Origin: Dysidea avara
Taxonomy: Eukaryota; Porifera; Demospongiae; Dictyoceratida; Dysideidae
Direction: 5' to 3'
Assembly (NCBI RefSeq): GCF_963678975.1
Contig: NC_089274.1
Location: 18,493,633 to 18,557,632, forward strand
Length of the DNA stretch: 64,000 bases
Shown: positions 1 to 18,019 of the stretch, one piece after another
Layout: each line of letters opens with the position of its first letter
Numbering within the stretch: the stretch's first letter is position 1
Translations under genes and position numbers: made by a program
Notes under the pieces: model-generated
Databases searched by the model: none
What the model saw: the letters and a program-made list of their open reading frames with translations, nothing else
Told to the model about the DNA's origin: nothing

Positions 1-38
1 TACTATAGTAGTGTATGATACCTGTAAAACTTCCAAAT

Positions 39-145
39 GCAAGATTTGCTTTAGAGATTTTAATATTTGCAAGGTTTGCTTTAGAGATTTTAATATTTGC
101 AAGATTTGCTTTAAAGATTTTAATAATTATTTGCAAGGTTTGTCA
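39..145. repeat. 30-bp tandem repeat, about 3.5 copies
   Basis: A 30-base unit beginning GCAAGATTTGCTTTAGAG recurs at 39, 69 and 99 with one or two substitutions, then breaks down after about 133. It lies in the intron upstream of the first PI3K exon visible here. No function is suggested. Confidence 0.85.
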
Positions 146-236
146 ATGATTTTAAAAATCCCTTGGTTTTCAGATGTTTTAACATAGGCAGATACAACGC
201 TATTATTGACTATTCGTTCGTATGTTCATCTTGTAG

Positions 237-6820
<6,584 letters not shown>

Positions 6821-7183
6821 TGGACAAGATATTATCATCCGTTTCCTCAGTCAATATCGTATAATTATTTTAGTAATGAATTATATATATACTGTATTAT
6901 GTACCTGAAGTTATATATAAATTATATGATACATAATTATTATGATGATTTATTTGTTAACAATATTGACCATCAAATGTGAAACATTACAACTTCCACT
7001 ACAGTTGACTGATTGATGCTACAGTATGTATAAACATTTCACAATTAAATGAGGTGTGCACACTACAGCACTCCAATTGTATGATAATAGTTGGATATAC
7101 TGTATCTATGGTGACACTAATGCGCGGGCGCTTAAGACTCGGTTTATAATCAATAATCGTCAAGTCCCTGGGCTGAAATATAC
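6821..7183. other. Short intergenic gap between PI3K and S1P lyase homologue
   Basis: AT-rich DNA between two genes on the same strand. It should hold the PI3K 3' UTR and the start region of the lyase homologue. I could not pick a polyadenylation signal or promoter with confidence. Confidence 0.5.
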
Positions 7184-7473
7184 ATGGAACTTGAAAATAT
7201 CTTGCCTGATCTGTTGTCCTGGTTCGTTTTTTCATTGGAACATATCGTGTTTGGAGTTTTCGTTATAATGACAGTGGGAATATTGCGCAATGAAGGCTTT
7301 CGACCATATCTAAGACGCTTGAAAACAGTAATGGACGTAACTAACATGTTGATAAAGAGAGAAGCTGAATTACTCGTTAAAGAAACTGCTGACAAGATGC
7401 CAGCTGACTTCACGAGTGGTAAGAGAGTTATTCACCTCCCAGAAAAAGGTATGTAGTGAATGGACTACAGTTA

Positions 7474-7791
7474 TGCACCTATCAATATTATGCCCCACCA
7501 CCCCCCTCCCGGGCAAGGGTGGGGGAAAGGTGAAGATTTGACTTTTTCAAAAATCTAATTCCCCACCCGTGGGGCATGACGAGTAGTCAAATCCCCATGT
7601 AGTGTACTTTGGGAAAGTAGGTATTCTTGCAGGAGGTGCATAGCTATAGCTTATCAAGTCAAGCAAGTGCTAAAATTTTTGAACAGTCAAATGACCCACT
7701 AGTGGGGCGATCTTTAACAGATCAAAATCATCCACTATTCCCCCATGTACGCCCGGGAGGGGGGTAGTGGGGCTTAATATTGATAGGTGCA
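7474..7791. mobile_element. PIF/Harbinger-like MITE, TTA target duplication
   Basis: The inverted ends begin TGCACCTATCAATATTA and finish TAATATTGATAGGTGCA, flanked by TTA at 7471-7473 and 7792-7794. A three-base TWA duplication is the PIF/Harbinger hallmark. The subterminal parts are C/G-rich blocks that pair with each other. It sits in intron 1 of the S1P lyase homologue. Confidence 0.75.
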
Positions 7792-7849
7792 TTACACTGA
7801 GTTGCACAATGGATGATGTCATAATTTGACAATTACATGTACAATATAA

Positions 7850-8175
7850 GGCCACTCCAAGAAAATTCCTTGTTTCCCATTTCATTGACCTCAACAATAC
7901 ATGCGGGCGGGCGGTTCATTATTCATTAGATATTTCCACTAATTTTCGAAATTCATAACTAACAGGTAGAGTACAGTAGAAATATTTAAATTAGGAACCT
8001 GAACAGTGAAAAGCTAGCTAAATGGGCTTTTTGAATGCTACACTAGTTACTGCTATGCTATCACAGGATAAATAATGAATAAAATGTTCAGTTGACAGCA
8101 ATAATGAATGACCATGCGGGAAGAGAATCTGCATGCGGTCGGGAAATGTAAAACAATGAATTTTCTTGGAGTGGC
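7850..8175. mobile_element. PIF/Harbinger-like MITE, GGCCACTCC ends
   Basis: The ends are GGCCACTCCAAGAAAATTC and the exact complement GAATTTTCTTGGAGTGGCC, flanked by TAA on both sides (7847-7849, 8176-8178). The inner arms also pair (CATGCGGGCGGGCGG with GCATGCGGTCGGG). The first ten terminal bases are shared with the element at 57130-57512. Confidence 0.8.
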
Positions 8176-8849
8176 CTAAATACAAGGGGTCAGAGTCTAG
8201 TCTCAGGGTTACCAAGCTACTAAATAACTGTCGACCCCTGGCAAGACAAAATTGTAGCTACTTATAAAACTAAATAATTATATTGACAGATTGACTACAT
8301 CCCATTATGTTGAAGCCCAAGAGTTAAATATCCTGTATGAACAGGAGATGGCAACATGAGCTGCCTGCTGAAGTATGCAATGTATTGTATTTGACATACA
8401 TTGCTAATAGTCACTGGCATGAAATGGCCCTAGACACCAAACTTCAACTGTCACAAGATCAACTGAAAATCCAGCATGTTGAAGGTACATCCAGCAGTAA
8501 TGAGCCATAGTGATCTTCTTTACAGTTCCTTACAGCCATAAGGTGATGTTCAGTATTAGTAGGTTTAGCAGGGCAGAGTATATTTACTCTTGAGTGCCGA
8601 AATTTAGTGTTATCAACTTTTTACGCCCTGCCTAGCCTATAAGAACCCTTTTAGCATTTGATACCAAGAGGTCACTTTTATGACTATATAATAATAATAA
8701 TTTAACAGTCAATCAAATGGGAGTTAAGGCCATCATCATTCCTTGTTTCCTTTCACCATCCACATCTGTTTTTTTAGATAGCTGCATAAATTTTAATTAA
8801 TTGATAATAGATCATGTGTATGCACTATTTTCAGGGAGGCACAAAACGT

Positions 8850-9115
8850 ATACCACATATAAATGCTCATGCCCGTTTAATTGACTGGGCCACATGTGCA
8901 CTACTCAGATGCCTAAGAGTCAAAGCTGGCAAATCCTCCTCCTGGGGAAGGAGTAGTACCCACCTGAACCTCGTTCGTTATGTGAGACATTAGGTTCTCA
9001 TTATTACTGGGTCATAGGGTGGGCCCACTGAACATTACCAAACATCAAACCTTGGAACTCATGATTGCCATGCTGGTGGCCTAACCATTTCACTATGCTG
9101 CTTTAAGTTAAATTT
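8850..9115 (-). repeat. Possible tRNA-derived SINE
   Basis: Read on the minus strand, an A-box-like stretch (TAGTGAAATGGTTAGGCC) is followed about 40 bases later by a B-box-like GGTTTGATG. That spacing suits an RNA polymerase III promoter. The rest is unique-looking sequence within intron 1 of the lyase homologue. No target duplication was found, so the call is tentative. Confidence 0.35.
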
Positions 9116-10419
9116 TAACTGAACGGCCATTAAATTTCGACTTAATTTTCACCTGCCAATGAGACTGATACTTCAATAATAGTAATGACCTATCTACACG
9201 CGTGCACGCACATGTGTGTGTGTACATATGCATGTACATAAAGTATACTTTTTGTTAGGTTTGTCTGAAGAGGAGTTAATGGCACAGTTGAAAACACTGT
9301 AGAGCAATGATTCAGATGCTTACAGTGGCAAATTATTTGGCTATTCCTACCACACTGAGGGTGACAAACTTGATGTTGTTAAAAAGTTCTTTGACAAGTT
9401 TGAAGACAGGTTACCAGTTGCACCTTCCGAGAATTACAAGGAGAATGTTGTGCAGGCTTTCTTTACTGCCTTTATGAGGGAAAATGCTATTAGCCCAGTA
9501 GTGTTTCCCAGCCAGTGGTATGTGACTTTTTTTCTGATTTAATTGTTTTGGTTTAAACTTTTAACATGACTGCTCTATTAGAATATCTCCATTATTGTAA
9601 GTAGTTGTGCTTGTTTTGATATGAATAAATTTGTTGCAGCGTAGATTTAATAATCCACCATCATGTTGTTTTGTTGTAGGCGGTTTGAAATTGAAACAAT
9701 TGCCATGACAGCCAGCGTGTTACATGGTGATACCAATGTAGTTGGTAGTGTCACATCCGGTGGTATGTTCATAGAGAAAAATTTAAAAGTTCATTTCTTG
9801 TTGTGCATTATTATACTATTAGAGCATTAATAAGAACACTATACTGTTACTGGCATCAGCTACTGAGCACACCTATAACATGGTGGACCCAGTGAAGGAG
9901 ATCAGTGTTGTTGCCAGCAAGTATCACCTACCACTTCATGTGGATGCTTGTTTTGGAGGCTTTATCCTACCATGGTGAGTAAGTCATGACTGCTTAATGA
10001 ATATTTGATTTCAGCTGTTGTTCACAAGCTTTCAAACATAGCATGATGCACTTCCATCATCCCTATGTAATATTTATACTAGTTAACATTCATGTGGTCC
10101 ATGTTATGAGTTTTCATATACATGTATATATAAGGCACGATAAGCTATAGTGTTTAATCACACACACACACACGCACACACACATAGGGTGGAGAAGTTG
10201 GGAAATGAAGTTCCAGTATTTGACTTCAGATTAAAAGCAGTCAGTTCAATATCAGCTGACATTCACAAATATGGCCTGGGAATGAAGGTAAGCCATCCAG
10301 CATAATAAATAATGATACATGTGGTTGTCCTGTTATATACCACAGGGAGCAAGTTTTCTGCTATACAGAGACTCTGACATTAGGAAGTACCAAGTATTTG
10401 CCTACACTAAATGGGTTGG

Positions 10420-10622
10420 TGCAGGGTTCTGCCCAGAAATTCCTGAGTGGTGGCCTAAAGTTAACACGAACTGATGTGCTGTGTGTTATATTAGGGTATA
10501 TTGCACATGTATCAGTGATATATGTAAGAATTGTACTGGTCGGATTTAAGAGGGTACTGGTCGGTTTTTAGAGGTACTGGTCACTTTGAACCACTGCCGA
10601 CCAGTGTCGGCAGAACCCTGCA
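10420..10622. mobile_element. 203-bp MITE inserted in a coding exon
   Basis: The termini are TGCAGGGTTCTGCC and its exact complement GGCAGAACCCTGCA, flanked by TTGG at 10416-10419 and 10623-10626. Removing the element and one TTGG restores an open exon encoding KWVGGIYGSPGMCG, the known S1P lyase sequence, so the insertion site is unambiguous. The insertion is 207 bases, a multiple of three, but carries an in-frame TGA. Confidence 0.85.
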
Positions 10623-12107
10623 TTGGTGGGATATATGGCTCCCCTGGAATGTGTGGTACCAGGCCAGGTGAGTGTAGTGCTGTATTAAAGGCACAACCAT
10701 ACTTTTGAAGTACTCAATGTATATAAGCTTCAAAATATACAAAATGATTTGTAGAATGGTTCAAGCACCTACTCTTACATTTGCTAGACAAATACTTTTA
10801 GTAGCACAGCACAAGTCCAGCTAAGTTACCCGATTGATATGAATTGAATACCATCTTTATGTTGTTTTATCTGTGTTGTGTTGGTACATAAGCCCAGCTA
10901 TATATTTGTCCCCATAGAATATATGCAATAGTCACTCTTATAATAAATTACAATACAGTGAAAGCTTGTTAATGTGGGGAGGGCTACCTATGGGATCAAA
11001 AATTATGCATGATATTAGTATTGTGCTGTATTGGTACACCTTAGCTGTGTTTGGGGATCTACTAGAGGTGAACACTATAATAACGAGGTGGTTCTAGAGC
11101 TGGCTGCTAAATGAGATTTCTTAATTTATAAAATGTCTATATTAAGTAAACACCTTGACGTGATAGAGTGATGGATTGTACAGGTGGGATAATGGCTGCT
11201 GCTTGGGCAATGCTCAAATGTATGGGACAAGATGGATACCTTGAAATGGCCAAGAAACTGATGACAGTCTCCAACTACCTCAAGAAGGAAATACATTCCA
11301 TTGAGGTAAACCTGTTTGTGTAGTTTAATGACCTACTAATACTTTGCATACTATATGTGTGTCCATGCCACATGTAAGCACAAATTTTTCTGAAATTTGA
11401 GTACTGTATACATAACATGGATGTAATTTTGTGTGTATGCATGCACATGTTCAGCACACTAACACTGGATTTTTACATAAGTTTTAATCTAATTTCTGTT
11501 GCAATACTGTATACTGCTTCATAGCATTGCACTGTAGAGGTCTAAGTAACAATGTTACATTCATCACATTGCTGTTTTAGGGATTACATTTGGTAGGCCA
11601 TCCTCATGGTGCAGCATTTGCTATTGCATCTACTGACCCACAAGTAAACGTACAAGCAATAGCTAAACTTATGGATAAGAGAGGTAAAGAAAATATTTAG
11701 TAGTTAACAATATACTTGTACTTAACAGGCTGGAAGTTGCAGCCTGCCCAGAACTGTATTCACCTTACCATTCTTCCCTCTCATACAATTGAAGTGGCCA
11801 ATCAACTAATTACTGACTTGAGGAGCTGTACATCACAACTCAAGGTGAGAGGGAAATACAAGACTGGATCACTCTTACACAGAGATCAGTTTACAATTGC
11901 TGTTACAATCTTGTGTAAAAGTACTTTTACTCACTAGAATGCACATTACATAGGGGAGTATATTATGTAACATAGGTAATTATCTTTTCTTTGTAGATGA
12001 ATCCATCTCTTCCTGGGGGAAGTACTTCATTGTTGATGGGGCAGTTACCAGACTCAGCATTGCAAGAATTAGTGGTACAATTTTTCAATGAAATGCATGC
12101 ACTATAG

Positions 12108-14285
12108 TAATTCATTTTTCTATACAAATAATTTTGCTGTTAACATGTATGTAATATAGTTGGTAGACAATCTTCAGTTACAAAGTCAATATTATAGATA
12201 GTTCTGTTATATCATTCAGTGTTTTATTGTGAATTCTGATCTAATCCAAACAGCCGAAGTGTGAAAAAGGATATAGCCTTCCAAAAATAGGCTAATATGA
12301 AAAAGATGTGATATCAAAAGTGGTGGCCAAGAAATGGTTGCAGTGATATTATAGTGTTGCATGTATGAAGCGATCTCCAAGTGTATTTGGTCCCTCACTT
12401 GGTACTACATGCATGTATGGTTGGTTTTCACGTTATAGTTCATTGATAATTAAAACAGATTTCCATTACATTAAATTACTGAAGGTTTGTACCTTGATAT
12501 AGTCAGTATGCGTTCACCTGAGCCCCTGCCAAATATAATAATGTCAAATAGGTGAACATGTGTTCACTCCCAATGGTTTTGTACAGGAACAAGCATGTTT
12601 TGTAAACATGTTTGAATGCCTGAATAAATGTATGGGATATTTTTAAAGCTTCATAACTCACTTGTTCTTTCCCGTATCAAAGCACTTTTTTGATTAACAG
12701 TTCTGGCATTTAAAGAGCTCTACTAAATGTTTGGGCAGCTGGCCCATGTAACAAGAGTTAACAAGAAATGAGTGCTCCAGTGAATGCAAACATACTATAG
12801 TTACCTGACGTTTTTTTTTTTGTTGCAGTAGTAGTAGTAGCAGCAGCTATACTCTTGATAGAGCTCACACATTTTTTGAGCACTTCTAATACAACACATA
12901 TAGAATGTTCTGGCCAGATTTTTCATGGATAGATCTATGAAATTATATTCTGGTGCAGTAAACTATAGAGCTTCCATTTATAAAGTAACTGACAGATCTA
13001 GTTTATGGAAGATGAGCAACTGACAGCAGCAGCAGAGTGTATAGGTGTGGAGGTCCCCCTGAACTTTGGCTTTTTTTTACTTCACAGTGAGAGTCTCTTG
13101 TTTCACATGTTTGGTTTTTTAGCTAACAAAAGGTCCGTGCTACGATGGTTAGCCTATCTGCATACCAAATCTTATGTATAGTATGACTGCAGGCATAACA
13201 AAAAATCGCACTTGCAATATTTGGAAAATTCGTTTGTAACTTTGTTCCACTAATCTGTACAAAGATAAATGCACTATAAATTATGCTCTTTACATCCTCC
13301 AAATTTGAAAAGAAACCAATAAGGCTTGTACAAGTTATGGCAATTTTTGTAAGTATTGCAAAATGAAAATTAACGGCAGAAGTTAATATAAAGAAACTAA
13401 GATGAACTTTGAAGGTGCGTATCACAATAACCACTAGAGCGACTTAGCTCAGATCTGGAATGGAATATGTCCCATCCAATCTGAGAATGTTATTTTGAGA
13501 TTTTCAACCTGCAGTGACTGTTCTATTAGAGTATCTCAATCCTTAGCTACTTTTCCCTTCACAAGTAGCTGCAAATCACTGTGTTTGTCTGTTTTATTAC
13601 AACCTGCATCATGCAAAACGTCCACAGTTTCATGATCAGCTTCTTTGATGCCTGTTGCCTACCAGTTATGCTGGCATAATTGGTCCAGCTATTATTGCAC
13701 AGTGGTACAAAGCATTTATGATATTTCATTCATATTAAAATAATAGCATTTGTCACACCTGCAAATTAAAGAAAATAATAGCTATACATATACGGTTGTA
13801 CTTGACTTATTTACACTGTAAAAATGTACACAAAAACGGTGTCATAGGGCACATTTTGGTGTCACAGGGGGCACTTTGTGTGCAAAGCACACTTTATTTT
13901 TTAAGTGTATGTTTGAGACAATAATTAGGGTACAGCTGTGTCTTGTATTAATCCTAGCTCAACAAACTTCAGCAGAATGATCACAAAACTTACTAAAAAT
14001 GTTAATTTTTATTTTAAGTATATGTATACACAATTTCCAACCAAACAACTAATTTTTTAGTGGAGGACATAGCTATATAGTTGCATGTACAGTACGTAGT
14101 TGAATATTGCCACAGCATTAGAAGGCAGCTGTAGATGGTGGTAGGTAAGTAAATACAATTGGTGTAAGGTGGCCAAAGCTAACCCCCTGCAGAGTCTTTT
14201 TCGTATATACTATTCTACAGTTTACACTAGTACTGCTAAATGCATGTAATACGTAATATGTCATACAGTACGGTAGTGCTGTATA
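12108..14285. other. Intergenic DNA with a SINE-like repeat
   Basis: No gene is recognised. The stretch from about 12900 to 13560 shares sequence with 37385-37720: an AGATCTATGAAATTAT word, AGCAGCAG followed by GGAGGTCCC, the CTCTATTAGAG motif at 13514-13538 and a CTAYRATGGTTA word (13143). In this copy the order of the blocks differs. The remainder is AT-rich and featureless. Confidence 0.5.
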
Positions 14286-14866
14286 TTAGGGATCATGGAG
14301 GTTTGGGTCTTTCTGGCCAAAAATATCACCCAAAAACCAATGTCATCCTGGTGCCTTGGCAGTATTGGTTAGATATAACCAAACCCAAAAGTGCCTTCAG
14401 TATGACCCTAAATGCTTCCAATAAATAGGTATGAAATTTAATTTTTTTTAAAATTCAATGGAATTTTCTACTGATTAACTGCCTGTTTGCCTGATTTTTG
14501 AGTCAGTAACAGACTGAACATAGCTGAAAGCAAAGCATAATGACCACTTCACTTTCTAGTCAGTAATTGTGACTGCGGTGCACGTTCAGATGAACACTTT
14601 AACTCGGTGCCATCCTTTCTTTTGATGCAGCATGCGTGAATTTACCATACAGTCATAATAAGGAAAAATTAGGAATAAGTTTGATTAGGGATCATAGAAA
14701 AAAAAGTGGAAACAAGGAGATCGCCTATATACTATTATAGTGAACATTTAATCCTTTATTCAGTCATGGGTATAGACTGAATTAGGGATTGAATGTTCAC
14801 TGGTATATCTGCAGGTGTATAGACAACCTCCCTTGTTTACCTACTTTTTTTTTCCATAATCCAATC
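14286..14866 (-). mobile_element. TTAGGGATCAT-family composite element, short copy
   Basis: It starts TTAGGGATCATGGAGGTT, the inverse of the right end of the elements at 46728-47863 and 60734-62845, and matches them on the minus strand. The region corresponding to their microsatellite reads GATTAACTGCCTGTTTGCCTGA here, unexpanded. The far end is a hairpin (14685 onward, GGGATCATAGAAAAAAAAGT paired with sequence near 14850). The peptide-coding middle part of the longer copies is missing. Confidence 0.75.
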
Positions 14867-17800
14867 CAACATCAAATTCCTTATACTTGTACTATGTACT
14901 GGAAGACGTCAAGAGACTGTACATAATAAATGTAACAATACATCAAATTATTGTTCTATGTTAATCACTAAATTTGCTTTGCAGATTCAATTTCATAAAA
15001 GGTTTGTGTTTGTTCATTTGTCATTAAAGCATTAAGGCATTTGTGTAGTACTTATGTACATTTCACAAATAAGGGCATTTTCCCTCATACTATCATCCAC
15101 AACAACATCAATAATCTTTAAGTGGCATATCATTGGTAGTGATTGGCTTAGAGCTACAATGCGTACCAAGATTCTCAATGCTTTCTTTGTGTATCATCAG
15201 CTCCATGGGAGTAAAAGTTATCAGAGGTAGTGTCACTAAAGCAAACATGATGGCAAGCAAACATGATGGCAAGCAGTAATTATGAATCAAAATTATCAGC
15301 AAATGGCATTCGATACCATGAAATGTAAAATTATGCCATCAAAAGTGTTTAGAACAGTGTTTGCATAAGTAGATGTATCAAGGCCAATATTGTAGATACT
15401 GTGACTAGCAAAAATTGGTTAGGGTTGCTGTCCGATGGGTCAACAATAATTATCAAAATGATCACCAATCAATAAATCATGTAATAAGCTGCAAGGCAAT
15501 GATACTGGTCATTGTAACATCCTTGAAAGTGATCCAACAATGGCTTTACCCTGAGGAAATTGACTTTTTTATTAAGATATGTCTCAAGTAGAAGCAAAAG
15601 TGGAAGCCCAATGACAATCACAAGTGTACACAACCCTAGCCTGCTACAATGACATTATGGTAAATGATGACCATCAATGTCAGGTGACTAGTGTGTGTAA
15701 ACCTTATCCACATCATGAAACATTAGTGGTCTCAATAGCAGTAATGAAGTTGTTGCTAGCAATGTATTACAACAACAAAAGGGGACAAATGACATGGATG
15801 ATTTCTCTGCTTATGAAGGATGAAAACCTGTAAGATTCCCTTGCTAGTACATAGATCAAGACTCATGGTAGTGAGTCACATGGCCAAGAAACTACAAAGC
15901 ACATGTCCATATTCATTATGAATGAACCCACTATCATGGTTCATGATATGGACAAAATGGCAAATTTCAGTTTTGTCCCAAATACACATACTGTTTCCTT
16001 TTCACTTGATACTTACTAGTGGACCAATACTAATTGCAAATAACCACCAGAGTGTGGTTTTGAGTTGGAGGATGCTTTCCAAGGTGGTTTTTAGGCGTGC
16101 GTTCTATTAGAGTTTTTGCAAAAAAAACATATGCGATCCCTATTATGAACCCAATATCGTGGTTCATGATATGCAGTGTAGAGTATGTATTTGTAGTACT
16201 ATATATAATACAAATTAAATATATGTATGGCTAGTATATGGGATATTTAATTATATTGTGGGTTTTGTACTGCCAAAGTAATATACACCAAAGTTCTCTC
16301 ATATATCCGGCTGTTCTAAGCATTTGCATACAAATGGTTTTTCTCCATGAGTTTTATTTGTAAACCTGTGGGACAGGGGCATAAAGAGGGGGCTTCCAAG
16401 TGTTTCAGGAAACTTCTCTTTGCCAGGTTTACACAGCAGGAGCCAAACACATGTCACTTATTTAGTTTGGCAGCACAAAAGTGAGTAGCAGCATGCAGTA
16501 CAGTACACTCATCTCTGGTAAGGATCTACAGAGGGGACTTAAACCTTCCTATAGTTTTTTTTTACATTTGAAATATTCTAATAGAGCACAGTCCAGTATA
16601 CTCTATAATAAAGCATTCACAAATTATAGTCACTTATTAGTGAGTTAGAATATCATGAGAAGGAACTTAATATTGATGTGGAACATTTGAATTTCATTTC
16701 TATAAGAATATATATCAGCCAGGAATTTTAATGTGCTATAGTGAGCTGGCTGGTGTCAGTCAGCTTATAGTATACTGTAATGTGCCTTTTTTTCATTGTA
16801 AAACAATTTTCGCATGTAAAACTTGTATATACGAAAATTTCTTCCATGAAAATTTTTTTACACAAGATGGAACTACTCTATAATAGAGCGGTCATCATGT
16901 AAATCATATGAAAATATATATTTTTACATGAAAAGTTTTATCATGAAAAAATTTTGCACAAAAATATAGTGAATTACAGTACTAGTCTTCTTCTAAATAA
17001 CAATATTAATTAAAGGCAGTATAAGCCACACAATTAATGCACAGAAACTTTGGCTACTAACCTGCCTTAGTTGCATGTGCATGCATAATAAAAACATTGT
17101 GCAAAAATTTTTCATACAGGACTAATGTACATAAAATTTAAAAGAAAGTGAATTATATATGGCACTAAGTGAACATGATAGCATCAAGTACTTTCACTAG
17201 TTTATTGGTAAAAACTATTTATTTTCTACTCATCATTACCTCGCATATATATGCAAAGTACATATATACTAGAGCTGTGAAACCTTACCAGGTAAACCGA
17301 TTACTTGACCAATTGTTTTTTGCATAACCAGTCAACTGATCTCTTGAGATATTCACTCACAATGCACATTTTGGGTACCTTTCTCATTCCTTAGCATTGA
17401 TATCACGGATTCAGTTATAGGTGTAATCACTTGGTGCCTATTATTTTACCCACTATATAAAGATAATCTGACACAAATTTTAAGGTGCTTGTAACTTGCA
17501 TGCTAATTATAAATTGCAGGAAAGCATTATTCAGTTCAGTTAACCAAATAACCAACAGTTATAATCTTGTATGCATAATATGAACAGATAGCTATATATG
17601 TATCTCATTTCAATGTCTGCATGCAGTGTCAACTTAGCTGGATTGTACAGTTACAGTATATGTGTACAGTTGAATGGCATCAATAATTGATGCAAGTATA
17701 ACTAACTGTACATGAAACCATACAGTTTGCTGACTGTAAAATACACACTGCATGAAAACAAATATACATGATATCCTACTACATACATAGCTTCACACAA

Positions 17801-18019
17801 TTCTTGTAATGCTAATAGTCACCTGAGATAACTATATATTGCAAACTAAAATACAACAGCTAATTATAATTATCCACTATAACAGTTCTAATGGCTAGAG
17901 GTGTTAAACAATAACTTTGCGAAGTGCTGTACTGTGTAATAATTCTACAATGTTGATTACGTCAAATGCTTCTACTAAATATTATGTATTAATATGTGTA
18001 AGAAGTTGCAAGTTCGTCA
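14867..18019. other. Gene-free AT-rich DNA, including a small foldback
   Basis: No host gene is recognised. A palindromic AT-rich element spans about 16770-16985 (AGTATACTGTAAT pairs with GAATTACAGTACT; inner CATGTAAAA/TTTTACATG words also pair). Three copies of the CTCTATTAGAG motif lie at 16100, 16573 and 16874. Towards 18000 this is presumably the 3' flank of the NLR gene. Confidence 0.5.

Larger units (their letters stand above)
7184..12107 (+). pseudogene. SGPL1: Sphingosine-1-phosphate lyase homologue, disrupted
   Basis: The family uses PLP to cleave sphingosine-1-phosphate to hexadecenal and phosphoethanolamine at the ER membrane. Ten exons keep phase: 7184-7448, 9259-9517, 9680-9762, 9860-9974, 10188-10287, 10346-10667, 11184-11305, 11581-11683, 11729-11844 and 11997-12107. 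Exon 1 encodes an N-terminal membrane segment (about residues 10-30). Later exons give VVGSVTSG, LPLHVDACFGGF, the PLP-lysine site SISADIHKYG, then IYGSPGMCGTRPGG and the C-terminal PSLPGGSTSLLMGQLPD. Three defects are seen: an in-frame TAG at 9300-9302; a jump from VTSG to the TEHTYNMVDP segment, dropping roughly 80 residues that in the family hold GTES and the PLP-stacking histidine; and a 203-bp MITE in exon 6. Family membership is secure. Loss of function is inferred: without the middle segment it should be catalytically dead even if the stop is an error. An expressed inactive paralogue remains possible. Confidence 0.85.

Noticed and set aside
39..145. CRISPR array or prokaryotic origin
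   Set aside because: The 30-bp units abut with no spacers, and the window is plainly eukaryotic with spliced genes.
7184..12107. Functional S1P lyase
   Set aside because: TAG at 9300, loss of the GTES/histidine segment and an exon MITE together make an active enzyme very unlikely.
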